DNA of 64,000 nt from Lachnospiraceae bacterium (GTDB lineage: Bacteria; Bacillota; Clostridia; Lachnospirales; Lachnospiraceae): NCBI GenBank assembly GCA_022794265.1, contig JAAWEK010000013.1:62001-126000 (forward strand), read 5' to 3'. Positions 1 to 8,692 of the stretch are shown one piece after another. Position 1 is the first letter of the stretch. Each line of letters starts with the position of its first letter. The position numbers were made by a program, and so were the translations under genes. The notes beneath the pieces were generated by a model. The model searched no databases. It was not told the origin of the DNA and saw nothing but the letters and a program-made list of their open reading frames with translations.

Positions 1-353
1 ATTATACAAACACTAAGATACAGACTGCATCACCTGCCCAGCTGACACTGATGCTATATGATGGAGCAGTGAAGTTCTGTAATCTGGCAATTAGTGGATT
101 AGATGAACATGATTACTTTAAGACCAACGAGAATATTAAAAAAGTTGAAAAAATAATCGAAGAGTTTCGGGCAACATTAAACTTTAAATATCCGGTAGCA
201 AAAGAATTTGATAATGTTTACGAATATATCAGTCAGAGGCTTTTGGAGGCTAATATCCGGAAAGACAGGGAAATATTGTCAGAGGTATTGGAACATCTCA
301 GAACAATGCGTGAAACATGGGTGGAAGTCATGAAACGTGGGAAAGTGCAATAA
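1..353 (+). CDS. fliS: Flagellar export chaperone FliS (5' end missing)
   Basis: FliS binds the disordered C-terminus of flagellin in the cytoplasm, prevents premature polymerisation and delivers it to the flagellar export gate. The reading frame is open from base 3, before the first ATG at 51, and reads a typical FliS N-terminal helix (IQTASPAQLTLMLYDGAVKF), so the true start lies left of the window. The middle has the AKEFDNVYEYISQRLLEANI helix and the C-terminus the VLEHLRTMRETW pattern usual for FliS. About 116 codons are visible, most of a family usually near 125-130 residues. It sits 31 bases before a FlgN/FliT-like gene and 730 bases before flagellin, its expected client. Identification is firm; only the start is unseen. 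Confidence 0.9.
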   Translation, partial: YTNTKIQTASPAQLTLMLYDGAVKFCNLAISGLDEHDYFKTNENIKKVEKIIEEFRATLNFKYPVAKEFDNVYEYISQRLLEANIRKDREILSEVLEHLRTMRETWVEVMKRGKVQ

Positions 354-384
354 CTGCGTTTGTACGATTAGAAAGGTCTGATAT

Positions 385-867
385 ATGGATAACTCTAAAA
401 ATTATATTACTATATTGATTGACAGTCTGAATAAGAAAATTAAGCTGTTGGATTATATTCTTGTGGAGAATAAGAGACAGCAGTTATCTGTCAGCAGTGA
501 AAAGATGGATGAAGAGCTGTTTCAAGAGACAATGGCAAAAAAAGAAGACTATATCAATCAGATTAATGAAATCGATCAAGGGTTTGAAACGGTATATCAT
601 CACGTCCAGAAAGAACTTTCGGAGAATGCCGGACAATATAAAGATGAGATATCGGAATTAAAAGAACTGATTTCGGTAATCACACAAAAATCCATGGAAG
701 TCCAGCTTAGTGAAAAAAGAAATGAGCAACTGATTACAAAGAAATTTTCTGATATAAGAAAGGAAATACATAAGTCTAAAAATGTAAGCAAAGTTGCAAC
801 AGATTATTATAAAACCATGTCTAAAACCAGTATAGTAGAGCCGCAGTACTTAGATAAGAAAAAATAA
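385..867 (+). CDS. FlgN/FliT-like flagellar chaperone, coiled coil
   Basis: A 160-residue, almost wholly helical and highly charged protein. The N-terminal part (YITILIDSLNKKIKLLDYIL) and the long heptad-like helices that follow match the general build of FlgN or FliT export chaperones, which escort hook-associated proteins or the filament cap. There is no catalytic motif, signal peptide or membrane segment. It follows fliS by 31 bases with a GAAAGG ribosome binding site, the position where Firmicutes often carry a second late flagellar chaperone. Sequence divergence in this family is high, so the choice between FlgN and FliT is open. No clear terminator follows; the flagellin promoter begins 35 bases downstream. 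Confidence 0.6.
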   Translation: MDNSKNYITILIDSLNKKIKLLDYILVENKRQQLSVSSEKMDEELFQETMAKKEDYINQINEIDQGFETVYHHVQKELSENAGQYKDEISELKELISVITQKSMEVQLSEKRNEQLITKKFSDIRKEIHKSKNVSKVATDYYKTMSKTSIVEPQYLDKKK

Positions 868-901
868 TCTGAAAAAATTTAAAAAAAATTGAAAATTGGT
901 A

Positions 902-928
902 TAAAGTATTCGGAATTTAATCCGATAT
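902..928 (+). promoter_or_regulatory. SigD (sigma-28) promoter of flagellin
   Basis: TAAA at 902-905, a 15-base spacer and TCCGATAT at 921-928. This matches the Firmicutes sigma-28 consensus TAAA-N15-GCCGATAT at all positions but one. Transcription would start near 935, giving a leader of about 145 bases before the flagellin ATG. Confidence 0.88.
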
Positions 929-1038
929 AATATACAAGTAAAACAAAAAATAATTTACTTATTTGCAGCTAATCCCAAGGAGCGTACGGCCGAAGGAGAG
1001 GTTGCAGAACACATTATTTAAAATCTAAAAACAAGTCA

Positions 1039-1072
1039 TAGTAGCATGGATGTTACTAAAAGTTCAAGGAGG
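1039..1072 (+). promoter_or_regulatory. Candidate CsrA hairpin and Shine-Dalgarno site in flagellin leader
   Basis: Bases 1039-1045 pair with 1052-1058 (seven pairs, one G-U), presenting the hexaloop AUGGAU, that is, a GGA in a hairpin loop, the preferred CsrA target. The ribosome binding site AAGGAGG (1066-1072) follows 7 bases later and is itself a second GGA site. Further GGA motifs lie in the same leader near 977 and 994. The layout resembles the two-site CsrA control of hag in Bacillus subtilis. CsrA and its antagonist FliW are not in the window, so this is inference. Confidence 0.55.
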
Positions 1073-1080
1073 AAAACATT

Positions 1081-1893
1081 ATGGTAGTACAGCACAATCT
1101 TTCAGCAATGAATACTAACAGACAGTTAGGAATCACAATCAACGGTCAGGCTAAGTCCACAGAGAAGTTATCTTCTGGTTACAGAGTTAACCGTGCAGGT
1201 GATGATGCAGCAGGCTTAACAATTTCTGAGAAAATGAGAAGCCAGATCAGAGGCTTAAACAAAGCTTCTTCCAATGCACAGGATGGTATTTCATTAATCC
1301 AGACAGCAGAAGGTGCTTTAAACGAAGCTCATTCTATTCTTCAGAGAATGAACGAGTTAGCTACTCAGGCAGCTAACGATACTAACACATCTTCAGATAG
1401 AGGAGCTATCCAGAAAGAGATTAACGCTTTAGTATCAGAGCTTGACAGAATCGCATCTACAACACAGTTCAACACAATGAACTTAATTGATGGTTCTTTC
1501 TCATCAAAGAATCTTCAGGTTGGTGCTTTGGAAGGACAGAAGATCAGTATCTCTATCAAAGCTATGAATGCATCAGCTATTGGTGTAACAGGCTTAAGCA
1601 TGGGATCATTCACATCTGCTGGTACAGCAATGACAGCTATTCAGGGAGCTATCAGTAAAGTATCTGCACAGCGTTCAGCTCTTGGTGCTCTTCAGAACAG
1701 ATTAGAGCATACAATTGCTAACCTGGATACAACATCTGAGAATACTCAGGCAGCTGAATCACGTATCCGTGACGTTGATATGGCTAAAGAAATGGTTGAA
1801 TACAGCAAGAACAACATTCTTCAGCAGGCTGGTCAGTCTATGTTAGCACAGGCAAATCAGTCAACACAGGGTGTTCTTTCAATCTTAGGCTAA
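1081..1893 (+). CDS. hag: Flagellin
   Basis: The filament subunit, exported by the flagellar type III system. At 270 residues it is a minimal flagellin with the D0/D1 helices only: an N-terminal part with LSAMNTNRQL and SSGYRVNRAGDDAAG, a short central stretch (about residues 150-195), and the C-terminal helix ending in QAGQSMLAQANQ. The outer D2/D3 domains are absent. The central stretch is rich in Ser, Thr, Ala and Gly and would be the surface-exposed place for O-linked glycans, which fits the very large glycan gene set that follows. AAGGAGG lies 8 bases before the ATG. It has its own SigD promoter and terminator and a visibly biased codon choice, as expected for one of the most abundant proteins of the cell. 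Confidence 0.97.
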   Translation: MVVQHNLSAMNTNRQLGITINGQAKSTEKLSSGYRVNRAGDDAAGLTISEKMRSQIRGLNKASSNAQDGISLIQTAEGALNEAHSILQRMNELATQAANDTNTSSDRGAIQKEINALVSELDRIASTTQFNTMNLIDGSFSSKNLQVGALEGQKISISIKAMNASAIGVTGLSMGSFTSAGTAMTAIQGAISKVSAQRSALGALQNRLEHTIANLDTTSENTQAAESRIRDVDMAKEMVEYSKNNILQQAGQSMLAQANQSTQGVLSILG

Positions 1894-1915
1894 TACTTAG
1901 ATGGACTATCATAAA

Positions 1916-1950
1916 AGAGGCAACTACATTTGTAGTTGTCTCTTTTTTTT
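1916..1950 (+). terminator. Rho-independent terminator of flagellin
   Basis: A stem of about 12-13 pairs (AGAGGCAACTACA with its complement, one G-U) with a tiny loop, followed by a run of eight T. It lies 22 bases after the flagellin stop. Confidence 0.95.
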
Positions 1951-1984
1951 AAAGGCTGTGTTTAGTAATAAAATATAAATTGTC

Positions 1985-2013
1985 TTGGTATAACCGGGAA
2001 AATGTATTATAAT
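1985..2013 (+). promoter_or_regulatory. SigA-type promoter of the 2.0-5.9 kb operon
   Basis: TTGGTA (1985-1990), a 17-base spacer and a perfect TATAAT (2008-2013), 44 bases before the preferred ATG at 2058. No SigD-like element is seen here, so this operon may be expressed by the housekeeping sigma factor, unlike its neighbours. Confidence 0.65.
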
Positions 2014-2057
2014 AAAACATACGAAACTATTTGGTTATAGAAGATGGAGCAAATGAA

Positions 2058-4043
2058 ATGGAACAGAACGGATATATTTATATTGCAGATGGAAACGAAG
2101 ACGTATATAAAAAAATAACAGAACATAAAGAAGGCTGCGGGTATGTAATGCTTTCGGATGAAATGCTTTTTGGCAGAAAGGAAGTATTGCCAGGCGGCGA
2201 AATATTTATTGATATAATAAAAGAATATTATAGCCCATTGTTGGAAAAACAGGATATTCTATTGATTAATGGTGAAAAACATGTGGTTGAAGTTATCTCT
2301 TACATGAAAACGGAAAAAGAGGCTCATATTCAGATGATATTAAAAGTGGCGGAGGAGCTGGCATTGATTCCGGCAGCCGGAAAAATTTTAAATTATTTGA
2401 TTGATTATATGGTTTCAAAAAATATTTCATTATTGAAGAAAATTTATTCTGAATGTGAAGATGGCAGGTTTAAATTAAATACATTGATTTTGAAAAAAAC
2501 AGCCGAATTCTTCGGATCAGCAGTTCCGGAGCAGGAAAAAGCGAAGCTGATTCTCATGATGCTCCAGGAAAATATTTTAAAAACGGATAGGATTCTGGAA
2601 AAAAAACTGGATAGTGATAATGTATATGATATTTATAATTCACTGCGGCGTCATGAGCAGGAATTAAGGAACTATAAACAGCAGGCTGTAAAAAAAATAG
2701 AGCAGAATAAGAAGCCGAAAAATTTAATTGTATTTCATATGGAGAGTATATCCAATGAAATCTTTGGAAATCATAGATATGAATTTAGAAATATTGAAAA
2801 ACTTATGAACGATTCTCTGAACCTGGGAAAGTTTTATTCTTCAGCCACTTCTTCGGCTATGGCTATTTCGGACTTTATTCATGGTAATGATTTTGAAATG
2901 GACAAATTTACTAATTTTCATGATATGATGGTGGAAGGAAAATATGGAAAAGGTTTGTATAAAATCTTAGAAGAACACGGATATGTGACTTTAGGTATCG
3001 GTTATAATTATTTTCCCAAAACAGAAGAAGTCAACAGCCATGGTATATGGGATTCGGAATGTGGTGCATATAAATGGATAGACGATTATGAGAGTTTTAT
3101 GACACAGCTTACAGGATTTATTGAAGAACAGAAAGACAATCCCTTTGCCATTCATGTATGGAATCTGATGCCCCATGTAGGACAGAAATGCCAGGATACC
3201 GAAGATGCAGCAAATTTTTATGACAGAATTAATATGGCATATGAATCATTAAATATGACAATTGAGACGATTTGTGATATACTGAAACGGAATCATTTAA
3301 TGGATCAGACAGTCATTGCCGGATATGGGGATCATGGGGATGACAAATGGACAAGAAGCATGAACGCCGGATTTACCCATACTATTGAGCCATATCACAA
3401 TATTATAAATACTCCGGCGTTTATATATGACAGCAGACTGGAGCCTCTGTATTCGGATGAGCTTGTAAGTCTGGTGGATTTGAAACCTACATTGTTGTAT
3501 CTCACCGGTAATGAAACGGAAGAAGAATTTGAGGCTGGGGGTATTAATCTTTTTAAAGAGTGCAACAACTATGTATATTCAAAGAGATTATTTGCAAACC
3601 AGCAGTACTATGAAGATATTCAGGCATATTCCATGATGAAACTGCATGATTTTTCTGACAGGGAATTCCGTAATCCGGCATATGCCATAATAAGTAAAAA
3701 ATATACCTTACTGGTCAGTAATCAGGGATGTGAGATGTTTATGAACCAGCTAGATCCCTTTTCCTATAATAACGTGCTGAATTTTTACAGGATGGATGAA
3801 AAGGGAGATTTAGTATCTTTTGATAATCAGGGCGCCTGGCGGGGACATTTTAGAACCATTATGATGCGGGAGGAACAGGTATATGATGTGGTTTCGGCTT
3901 TTTATGACTTGTCTGCAAAGTTAAAAGACCGGATTCAGCTACATGAGGCTATGATTGGAGAAGAATTAAAATATGCATTTGACAGAGGGAATTTCTGTAA
4001 GATACGCAAACGCGGTTTTACCAGGTTAGAAGAGAAAGGATAA
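2058..4043 (+). CDS. Alkaline-phosphatase/sulfatase superfamily protein
   Basis: A 661-residue protein. From about residue 220 it has the alkaline phosphatase fold shared by sulfatases and LtaS-like phosphoglycerol transferases: FHMESISNEI (metal-binding Glu), YSSATSSAMA (likely catalytic Thr), and AGYGDHGDDKW (metal-binding Asp-His). No signal peptide or membrane segments are seen, so it should act in the cytoplasm, unlike LtaS. The N-terminal 200 residues are not recognised. The ATG at 2058 is preferred to a TTG at 2031 because GGAG lies 8 bases before it. The next gene begins 5 bases after the stop and makes a CDP-activated compound, so a role in moving or trimming a phosphate-linked group on the flagellar glycan is plausible but inferred. 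Confidence 0.65.
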   Translation: MEQNGYIYIADGNEDVYKKITEHKEGCGYVMLSDEMLFGRKEVLPGGEIFIDIIKEYYSPLLEKQDILLINGEKHVVEVISYMKTEKEAHIQMILKVAEELALIPAAGKILNYLIDYMVSKNISLLKKIYSECEDGRFKLNTLILKKTAEFFGSAVPEQEKAKLILMMLQENILKTDRILEKKLDSDNVYDIYNSLRRHEQELRNYKQQAVKKIEQNKKPKNLIVFHMESISNEIFGNHRYEFRNIEKLMNDSLNLGKFYSSATSSAMAISDFIHGNDFEMDKFTNFHDMMVEGKYGKGLYKILEEHGYVTLGIGYNYFPKTEEVNSHGIWDSECGAYKWIDDYESFMTQLTGFIEEQKDNPFAIHVWNLMPHVGQKCQDTEDAANFYDRINMAYESLNMTIETICDILKRNHLMDQTVIAGYGDHGDDKWTRSMNAGFTHTIEPYHNIINTPAFIYDSRLEPLYSDELVSLVDLKPTLLYLTGNETEEEFEAGGINLFKECNNYVYSKRLFANQQYYEDIQAYSMMKLHDFSDREFRNPAYAIISKKYTLLVSNQGCEMFMNQLDPFSYNNVLNFYRMDEKGDLVSFDNQGAWRGHFRTIMMREEQVYDVVSAFYDLSAKLKDRIQLHEAMIGEELKYAFDRGNFCKIRKRGFTRLEEKG

Positions 4044-4048
4044 ACAGT

Positions 4049-4759
4049 ATGAATATTGCATTAATTATTGCCGGAGGTTCCGGACAGAGAATGAATCAGG
4101 ATATTCCAAAGCAGTTTTTAAATGTTCAGGATAAACCGATTATTATTTATACATTGGAGGCATTTCAAAAGCATCCAATGATAGATGCCATAGAAGTGGT
4201 CTGTCTGGATGGATGGCATGAGATACTTTGGGCATACAGTAAGCAGTTTGGCATAACAAAGCTGGAGAATATAGTTTCCGGAGGAGAGAATGGGCAGGGG
4301 TCCATTCGGAACGGAATTTTTGATATTCGGTCAAGACATGGGGAAAATGATATTGTTCTGATTCATGATGCTATTCGGCCTATGGTTTCCGAAGAAATCA
4401 TATCAGATTGTATACGGGTGTCAACGATTAATGGAAATGCCATTAGTGTGATACCTTGCGCAGAGGCAATGCTGTGTACGGATGATGGAGAAACCTCCGA
4501 AAAACAGATTGCCAGGGATAATTTAAAACGGACACAGACTCCTCAGGGATTTCGTCTGGGAGATATTGCAGAAGCCCATAAAGAAGCTTTGGACCGGGGA
4601 ATTACCAATTCGGTAGCTTCCTGTACATTGTATGTTGAGCTTGGCAGGAAACTTTATTTTTCCATAGGTTCAGAAAAGAATGTGAAATTGACTACACCGG
4701 ATGATATAGAGATTTTTAAAGCATTATTAAATTCCAAAAAAGCAGACTGGATGAAGTAG
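4049..4759 (+). CDS. IspD/TarI-family cytidylyltransferase
   Basis: Transfers CMP from CTP to a polyol or sugar phosphate. The 236 residues carry the family marks: ALIIAGGSGQRM (nucleotide-binding loop), PKQFL, the IHDAIRPMV motif with its Asp-Ala-Arg-Pro, and TQTPQGF. IspD itself (isoprenoid pathway) and TarI (CDP-ribitol) are close relatives that cannot be told apart with certainty from motifs. The neighbours decide: it is directly followed by an SDR enzyme and preceded by a phosphatase-fold enzyme, with no isoprenoid genes, which favours a CDP-polyol or CDP-sugar role resembling TarI/Bcs1. The gene is 5 bases after the previous one and 11 before the next, so a single operon is likely. Confidence 0.75.
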   Translation: MNIALIIAGGSGQRMNQDIPKQFLNVQDKPIIIYTLEAFQKHPMIDAIEVVCLDGWHEILWAYSKQFGITKLENIVSGGENGQGSIRNGIFDIRSRHGENDIVLIHDAIRPMVSEEIISDCIRVSTINGNAISVIPCAEAMLCTDDGETSEKQIARDNLKRTQTPQGFRLGDIAEAHKEALDRGITNSVASCTLYVELGRKLYFSIGSEKNVKLTTPDDIEIFKALLNSKKADWMK

Positions 4760-4770
4760 ATGAGGGAATT

Positions 4771-5880
4771 ATGGATTATCAGAAAATTATAGAACATAAA
4801 TTTTACGTTGAAGATTTAGAATATATATGTGAGTTTTTAAATAATCATACAGAGGAACTAAAGGGAAAATGTTTTGTTATTACAGGTGCCAGCGGGTTGA
4901 TTGGTTCCTGCATAGTGGATGCATTGCTGTACTGGAATCGAAATTATCTAAAAGAGAGTGAAAGAGTTACAGTGGTAGCGATAGGAAGAAATGCGAAGAG
5001 GTTGAAAGAACGTTTTTCTTATGTTTTAACAGAAAAAGACTTTGTGTCTCTAAAGATTGTAGAGCAGGATTTAGGTATAGATTTTGATTTGACAGAAATT
5101 TTGAATTTGGTCCTGAAGCGGGAGGCAGATTATATTATTCATGGGGCCAGCAATTCAGACCCGAAAAATTTTTCTCTTCATCCGGTAGGAACCATTACAA
5201 CTAATATTGCAGGTATGACACGTATTCTTGAATATGCGAAACAGAGAAACACCAGAGTATTGTATGTATCTTCCAGAGAAGTGTATGGATTTATTCCGGA
5301 AAAGACTGCATATGAGGAAGAGGATTATGGACTGGTGGATTTTAACGGTCTGCGTTCCTGTTATCCGGAAAGCAAACGGGTAAGCGAGCTGTTGTGCCGG
5401 GGCTATGCAGAGGAATTTGGAGTCAGTACGGCCATGGCGAGGCTGGGATATGTCTATGGACCTACAATGCTGATGAGTGACAGTAAGGCAATTGCCCAGT
5501 TTATGAAAAAGGCAGTAGCTGGAGAAAACATTGTGATGAAAAGCAAGGGGGAACAGGTACGCTCTTATTGTTATGTAGCGGATATAGTTGATGGATTGTT
5601 TCGGATTCTGCTGGATGAACGGAAGGGAGAAGTCTTTAACGCCGCTAACAGAAATGCAGAAATATCCATTCGGGATCTGGCAGAAAAAATTGCCGGATGT
5701 GCCGGAGTTCAGGTGGTGTTCGAATTACCGGATGATGTGGAGGCAAAGGGATATTCATCACCTCAGGATGCCATTATTGATGAGGAAAAATTGAGAAAAA
5801 TTGGTTATGCACCCAGGTATGGAATTGAGGAGGGAGTCCAAAGGACTTTTGAGATATTAAAAGCATTATGGAACCATTGA
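4771..5880 (+). CDS. NAD-dependent epimerase/dehydratase (extended SDR)
   Basis: A 369-residue extended SDR enzyme. It shows the NAD-binding loop VITGASGLIGSCI near residue 37, the ILEYAKQRNTRVLYVSSREVYG strand-Ser region, and the catalytic Tyr-x-x-x-Lys in CYPESKRVSE. The C-terminal half has the substrate-binding pattern RSYCYVADIVDG and FNAANRNAEISIRDLA common to nucleotide-sugar epimerases and dehydratases. The reaction cannot be set from sequence. The tight pairing with a CTP-dependent cytidylyltransferase suggests that it acts on the CDP-activated product or prepares its substrate. It is the last gene of the operon; a strong terminator follows 22 bases after the stop. Confidence 0.78.
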   Translation: MDYQKIIEHKFYVEDLEYICEFLNNHTEELKGKCFVITGASGLIGSCIVDALLYWNRNYLKESERVTVVAIGRNAKRLKERFSYVLTEKDFVSLKIVEQDLGIDFDLTEILNLVLKREADYIIHGASNSDPKNFSLHPVGTITTNIAGMTRILEYAKQRNTRVLYVSSREVYGFIPEKTAYEEEDYGLVDFNGLRSCYPESKRVSELLCRGYAEEFGVSTAMARLGYVYGPTMLMSDSKAIAQFMKKAVAGENIVMKSKGEQVRSYCYVADIVDGLFRILLDERKGEVFNAANRNAEISIRDLAEKIAGCAGVQVVFELPDDVEAKGYSSPQDAIIDEEKLRKIGYAPRYGIEEGVQRTFEILKALWNH

Positions 5881-5900
5881 TTTGAGTGCTGTTCAGATAA

Positions 5901-5940
5901 AATCTCCGGTTTTATTGTAATAACCGGAGACTTTTTGTTT
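5901..5940 (+). terminator. Rho-independent terminator
   Basis: A nine-pair stem TCTCCGGTT (5903-5911) with AACCGGAGA (5922-5930), then CTTTTTGTTT. It separates the first small operon from the SigD promoter that begins at 5942. Confidence 0.92.
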
Positions 5941-5941
5941 C

Positions 5942-5969
5942 TAAAGAAATCTGTATATATAGCCGATAT
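5942..5969 (+). promoter_or_regulatory. SigD (sigma-28) promoter of the glycosyltransferase operon
   Basis: TAAA at 5942-5945, a 16-base spacer and a perfect GCCGATAT at 5962-5969. It lies just after the terminator and about 50 bases before the first ATG of the island (6021). Confidence 0.85.
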
Positions 5970-6020
5970 ATAATGTATTAATGGTATGTTTATGCCAGAG
6001 GACAGTGAGGAGGACAATCC

Positions 6021-7163
6021 ATGTATCATGTGATTGTATACGGAATTAGCGGAACTTTGGAATTGAATGAAGCTTACATAGAACAACGCTTTAAAATTGT
6101 GGGTTATTCGGATTCGAATCCGGAAAAGAGGGCAACATTGAAACAGCCGGAGATGTATATACGGCCGGCCGACATTGCAAAAGCTGATTTTGATTATGTT
6201 TTGATAACCAGCGTTTTTGATGAGGAGATAAAAGAATCACTGATTAGCCAATGCAATGTATCAGAAGATAAAATACTGCTGTTTGACCAGTGGCAGGGGA
6301 TGAGATTTCAGAAGCATTTGGGAGAGAAACATCCGGATAAGACGTTTTACGTATTATCCAGATTTACAAGATATAGAGACGGATTATTTTCACATATATA
6401 TTCATATCTGGAACAATTACTCTGGATAGATAAACATGATATTATTCCAGCCGTGGACATGATGAATTATCGAAATCAATATTTAGAAGATGATAAACTT
6501 GGGTTGGAAAATTCCTGGGAATATTATTTTGAACCGTTATCAGATATTACATTAGAAGAGGTGTATGACAGTAAAAACGTTATTCTGGGGTATGATAAAC
6601 GTTCGGATTTTAGTAATTTATCCGGTGAACTGGAAAGCTTATCTATGGTTTGGAAGAAATATATCCATATGAAACCGGATATTGAAGAGAAGATAAATAC
6701 TAAAATAAAAACATTATTTGATGGAAAAGAAAGAATCCTGGGTGTGTTATATAGAGGAACGGATTACAAGCAGCTGAAGCTGAAAAAGGTTCCCGTTCAG
6801 CCGGATTTACCGGAATTGTTTGAATTGATAGATGCAGAATTAGCAAGAGGCGGTTATGATGGAATATTTGTCAGCAGTGAGAGTGAATATGCATTAGATC
6901 AGTTTAAGATCAGATATGGAAAGAATGTTATTTATACGGATCAAAAAAGATTTTCAGACACAAATGGGAAATGGCTGTCGGAAATTGAGTTTAATAGAGA
7001 AAATGACCGGTATCTGCGTGGATATGAATATTTGGAAACAATTATGATATTATCAGAGTGTACTTCGATGATTGCAGGTATCTGTCATGGTTCCGTCTGT
7101 GCTAAAATAATTAACGGCGGAAAATATGAATATGAATTACTGATAGAGAAGGGTGTTTATTAG
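6021..7163 (+). CDS. Fucosyltransferase-like protein with PglD_N-type Rossmann domain
   Basis: 380 residues in two parts. Residues 1-90 form a small Rossmann module (VIVYGISGTLEL, then a strand ending IVGYSDSNPEK, then DYVLITS) of the type found at the N-terminus of PglD/NeuD acetyltransferases. Residues 95-380 resemble GDP-fucose-using transferases of the NodZ/GT23 kind: GVLYRGTDYK at about 240 matches the donor-binding Arg loop, and GIFVSSESEYAL at about 280 the second conserved segment. Donor identity is not proven. AGGAGG precedes the ATG. It is the first gene behind the SigD promoter, so co-expression with flagellin is expected. A soluble, cytoplasmic enzyme acting on flagellin or its glycan is inferred. 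Confidence 0.62.
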   Translation: MYHVIVYGISGTLELNEAYIEQRFKIVGYSDSNPEKRATLKQPEMYIRPADIAKADFDYVLITSVFDEEIKESLISQCNVSEDKILLFDQWQGMRFQKHLGEKHPDKTFYVLSRFTRYRDGLFSHIYSYLEQLLWIDKHDIIPAVDMMNYRNQYLEDDKLGLENSWEYYFEPLSDITLEEVYDSKNVILGYDKRSDFSNLSGELESLSMVWKKYIHMKPDIEEKINTKIKTLFDGKERILGVLYRGTDYKQLKLKKVPVQPDLPELFELIDAELARGGYDGIFVSSESEYALDQFKIRYGKNVIYTDQKRFSDTNGKWLSEIEFNRENDRYLRGYEYLETIMILSECTSMIAGICHGSVCAKIINGGKYEYELLIEKGVY

Positions 7164-7201
7164 CATAAAAATACATTCATTACACTATTGGAGGTAATAT
7201 T

Positions 7202-8668
7202 TTGATTTTTAAAGAATTAAAAAATCAATACAAAAAAATAATCGGCTGGGGAACCACTGGCGCTTATGAGAAGTACGGGAGAATGTATGAGAAATATATG
7301 GATTATGTAATTGACAGTAATCCGCTGAAGTGGGGAACTGGTATTGGAGCATTGACTATTTATTCACCGGAACAGCTTTTATCAGAAAACAGTGAAGATT
7401 GTGTGATAATTATATTTTCTTCATTTGTAGAAGAAATACGTGAAAATATAAAGGTTAAGGGAAATTTTAATGTAATAGCCGGAAGTACCATAGATTACTT
7501 TTGTAAAAAAAGAATTGAATTGTATCAGAAACAAGAATTATCTTTAGTATTTTTAAATATAAATTGGAATAAAGTAATTTGTTGTGTGAGTACAATGACA
7601 TCTATTGTTTCTGTTATAGGAGGAGAAAATAAATTTGTTACGGATCAGAATCTTTTATTGAAAGCGGAAGGATATGATATTCTTCATCTTGTACCAATAC
7701 AATTTTATCATTCAGAATGCGAGGATGAAAAAATCTGGATTACTTATAATGAAAAGACACTAGGAATTTATTCCTTAAATGAAATTGTCACATATATACA
7801 TAAAATAAAGCACATGATTATTCATAGTCCGTGTTATGGAGTATCATTAATTAGAAAGCTCTATGATGCAATGGATCTGAAGTATTGTTTATTTTATATT
7901 CATGATTTTGCCTGTGTATGTAGTGAGTATTTTCTTCCGGTTGAGGGAAAAGATTGTTTTGAAGAATTGAAAAGGGGATGCACAGGCTGCAAAAATGAGA
8001 CAAAAAGAAAGAAACGGTTTCAGGAATATGAGAAGTTATTTTATAATAATAATGTTTTATTAATTGCTCCTTCAAAAATTGTAGCTGATAAAGTATCAAT
8101 AGTGTATCCAGAGGCACATTTTGAGGTAATACCACATTGTGTATATGACATTGTTTCTGTATCCAGACAGATAAATGACAAAATGAAAATTGCATTTGTA
8201 GGTGCGGCAACTAAAACAAAGGGATATGAGGAGTTTAAAAAGCTTGTTTGTGAATTTAAAAATTCATATACATTTTATTGTTTTGGAAAATGCAGTGATA
8301 AGGATAAGATAGATGGAGTAGAATATGTTGACATCTATATGGAAAGAAGCGAAAATCAATTATGTATGTTGGATGCATTTAAAAAATATCAGATAGATAT
8401 GGCTTATTTAGGTTCTACATGTTGCGAAACATATTCGTATACCTATATAGAAGCATTTGAAAGTGGAGCATATGTTTTGACAACAGAAAAAAGCGGGAAT
8501 ATATGTGAATCCGTAAAAATGAATCAGAATGGATATGTGGCAAAAGATACGGATGATTTAATTTGTTTTTTGAAAAAGGATGCATTGGAATTGAAAGATA
8601 TCCTTATGAAACAAAGCAAAATAATTGTGAATAAATCTAATAATTTGAGGTTTTTGGACTATATGTAG
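7202..8668 (+). CDS. Glycosyltransferase (GT4-like) with N-terminal Rossmann module
   Basis: 488 residues. The start is TTG at 7202, chosen because GGAGG lies seven bases before it and no ATG is suitably placed. Residues 1-105 are the PglD_N-like Rossmann module (KKIIGWGTTGAYEKYG, VIDSNPLKWG, IYSPEQLL). The rest is a GT-B fold: a cysteine-bearing central part (CTGCKNETKRKKR), LIAPSKIVADKV and IPHCVYD near 310, MKIAFVGAATKTKGYEEF near 330, then YIEAFESGAYVLTTEKSGN, the C-terminal donor-binding stretch of GT4 enzymes. Very AT-rich: a hand count of bases 7501-7560 gives 10 G+C of 60. Donor and acceptor are unknown. Confidence 0.62.
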   Translation: MIFKELKNQYKKIIGWGTTGAYEKYGRMYEKYMDYVIDSNPLKWGTGIGALTIYSPEQLLSENSEDCVIIIFSSFVEEIRENIKVKGNFNVIAGSTIDYFCKKRIELYQKQELSLVFLNINWNKVICCVSTMTSIVSVIGGENKFVTDQNLLLKAEGYDILHLVPIQFYHSECEDEKIWITYNEKTLGIYSLNEIVTYIHKIKHMIIHSPCYGVSLIRKLYDAMDLKYCLFYIHDFACVCSEYFLPVEGKDCFEELKRGCTGCKNETKRKKRFQEYEKLFYNNNVLLIAPSKIVADKVSIVYPEAHFEVIPHCVYDIVSVSRQINDKMKIAFVGAATKTKGYEEFKKLVCEFKNSYTFYCFGKCSDKDKIDGVEYVDIYMERSENQLCMLDAFKKYQIDMAYLGSTCCETYSYTYIEAFESGAYVLTTEKSGNICESVKMNQNGYVAKDTDDLICFLKKDALELKDILMKQSKIIVNKSNNLRFLDYM

Positions 8669-8692
8669 AGAATTTCAGGAGGATATAATAAA

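Noticed and set aside
4049-4759. IspD of the isoprenoid (MEP) pathway
   Set aside because: Possible by motifs, but no isoprenoid genes are near, and the pairing with an SDR and a phosphatase-fold protein fits a CDP-polyol role better.
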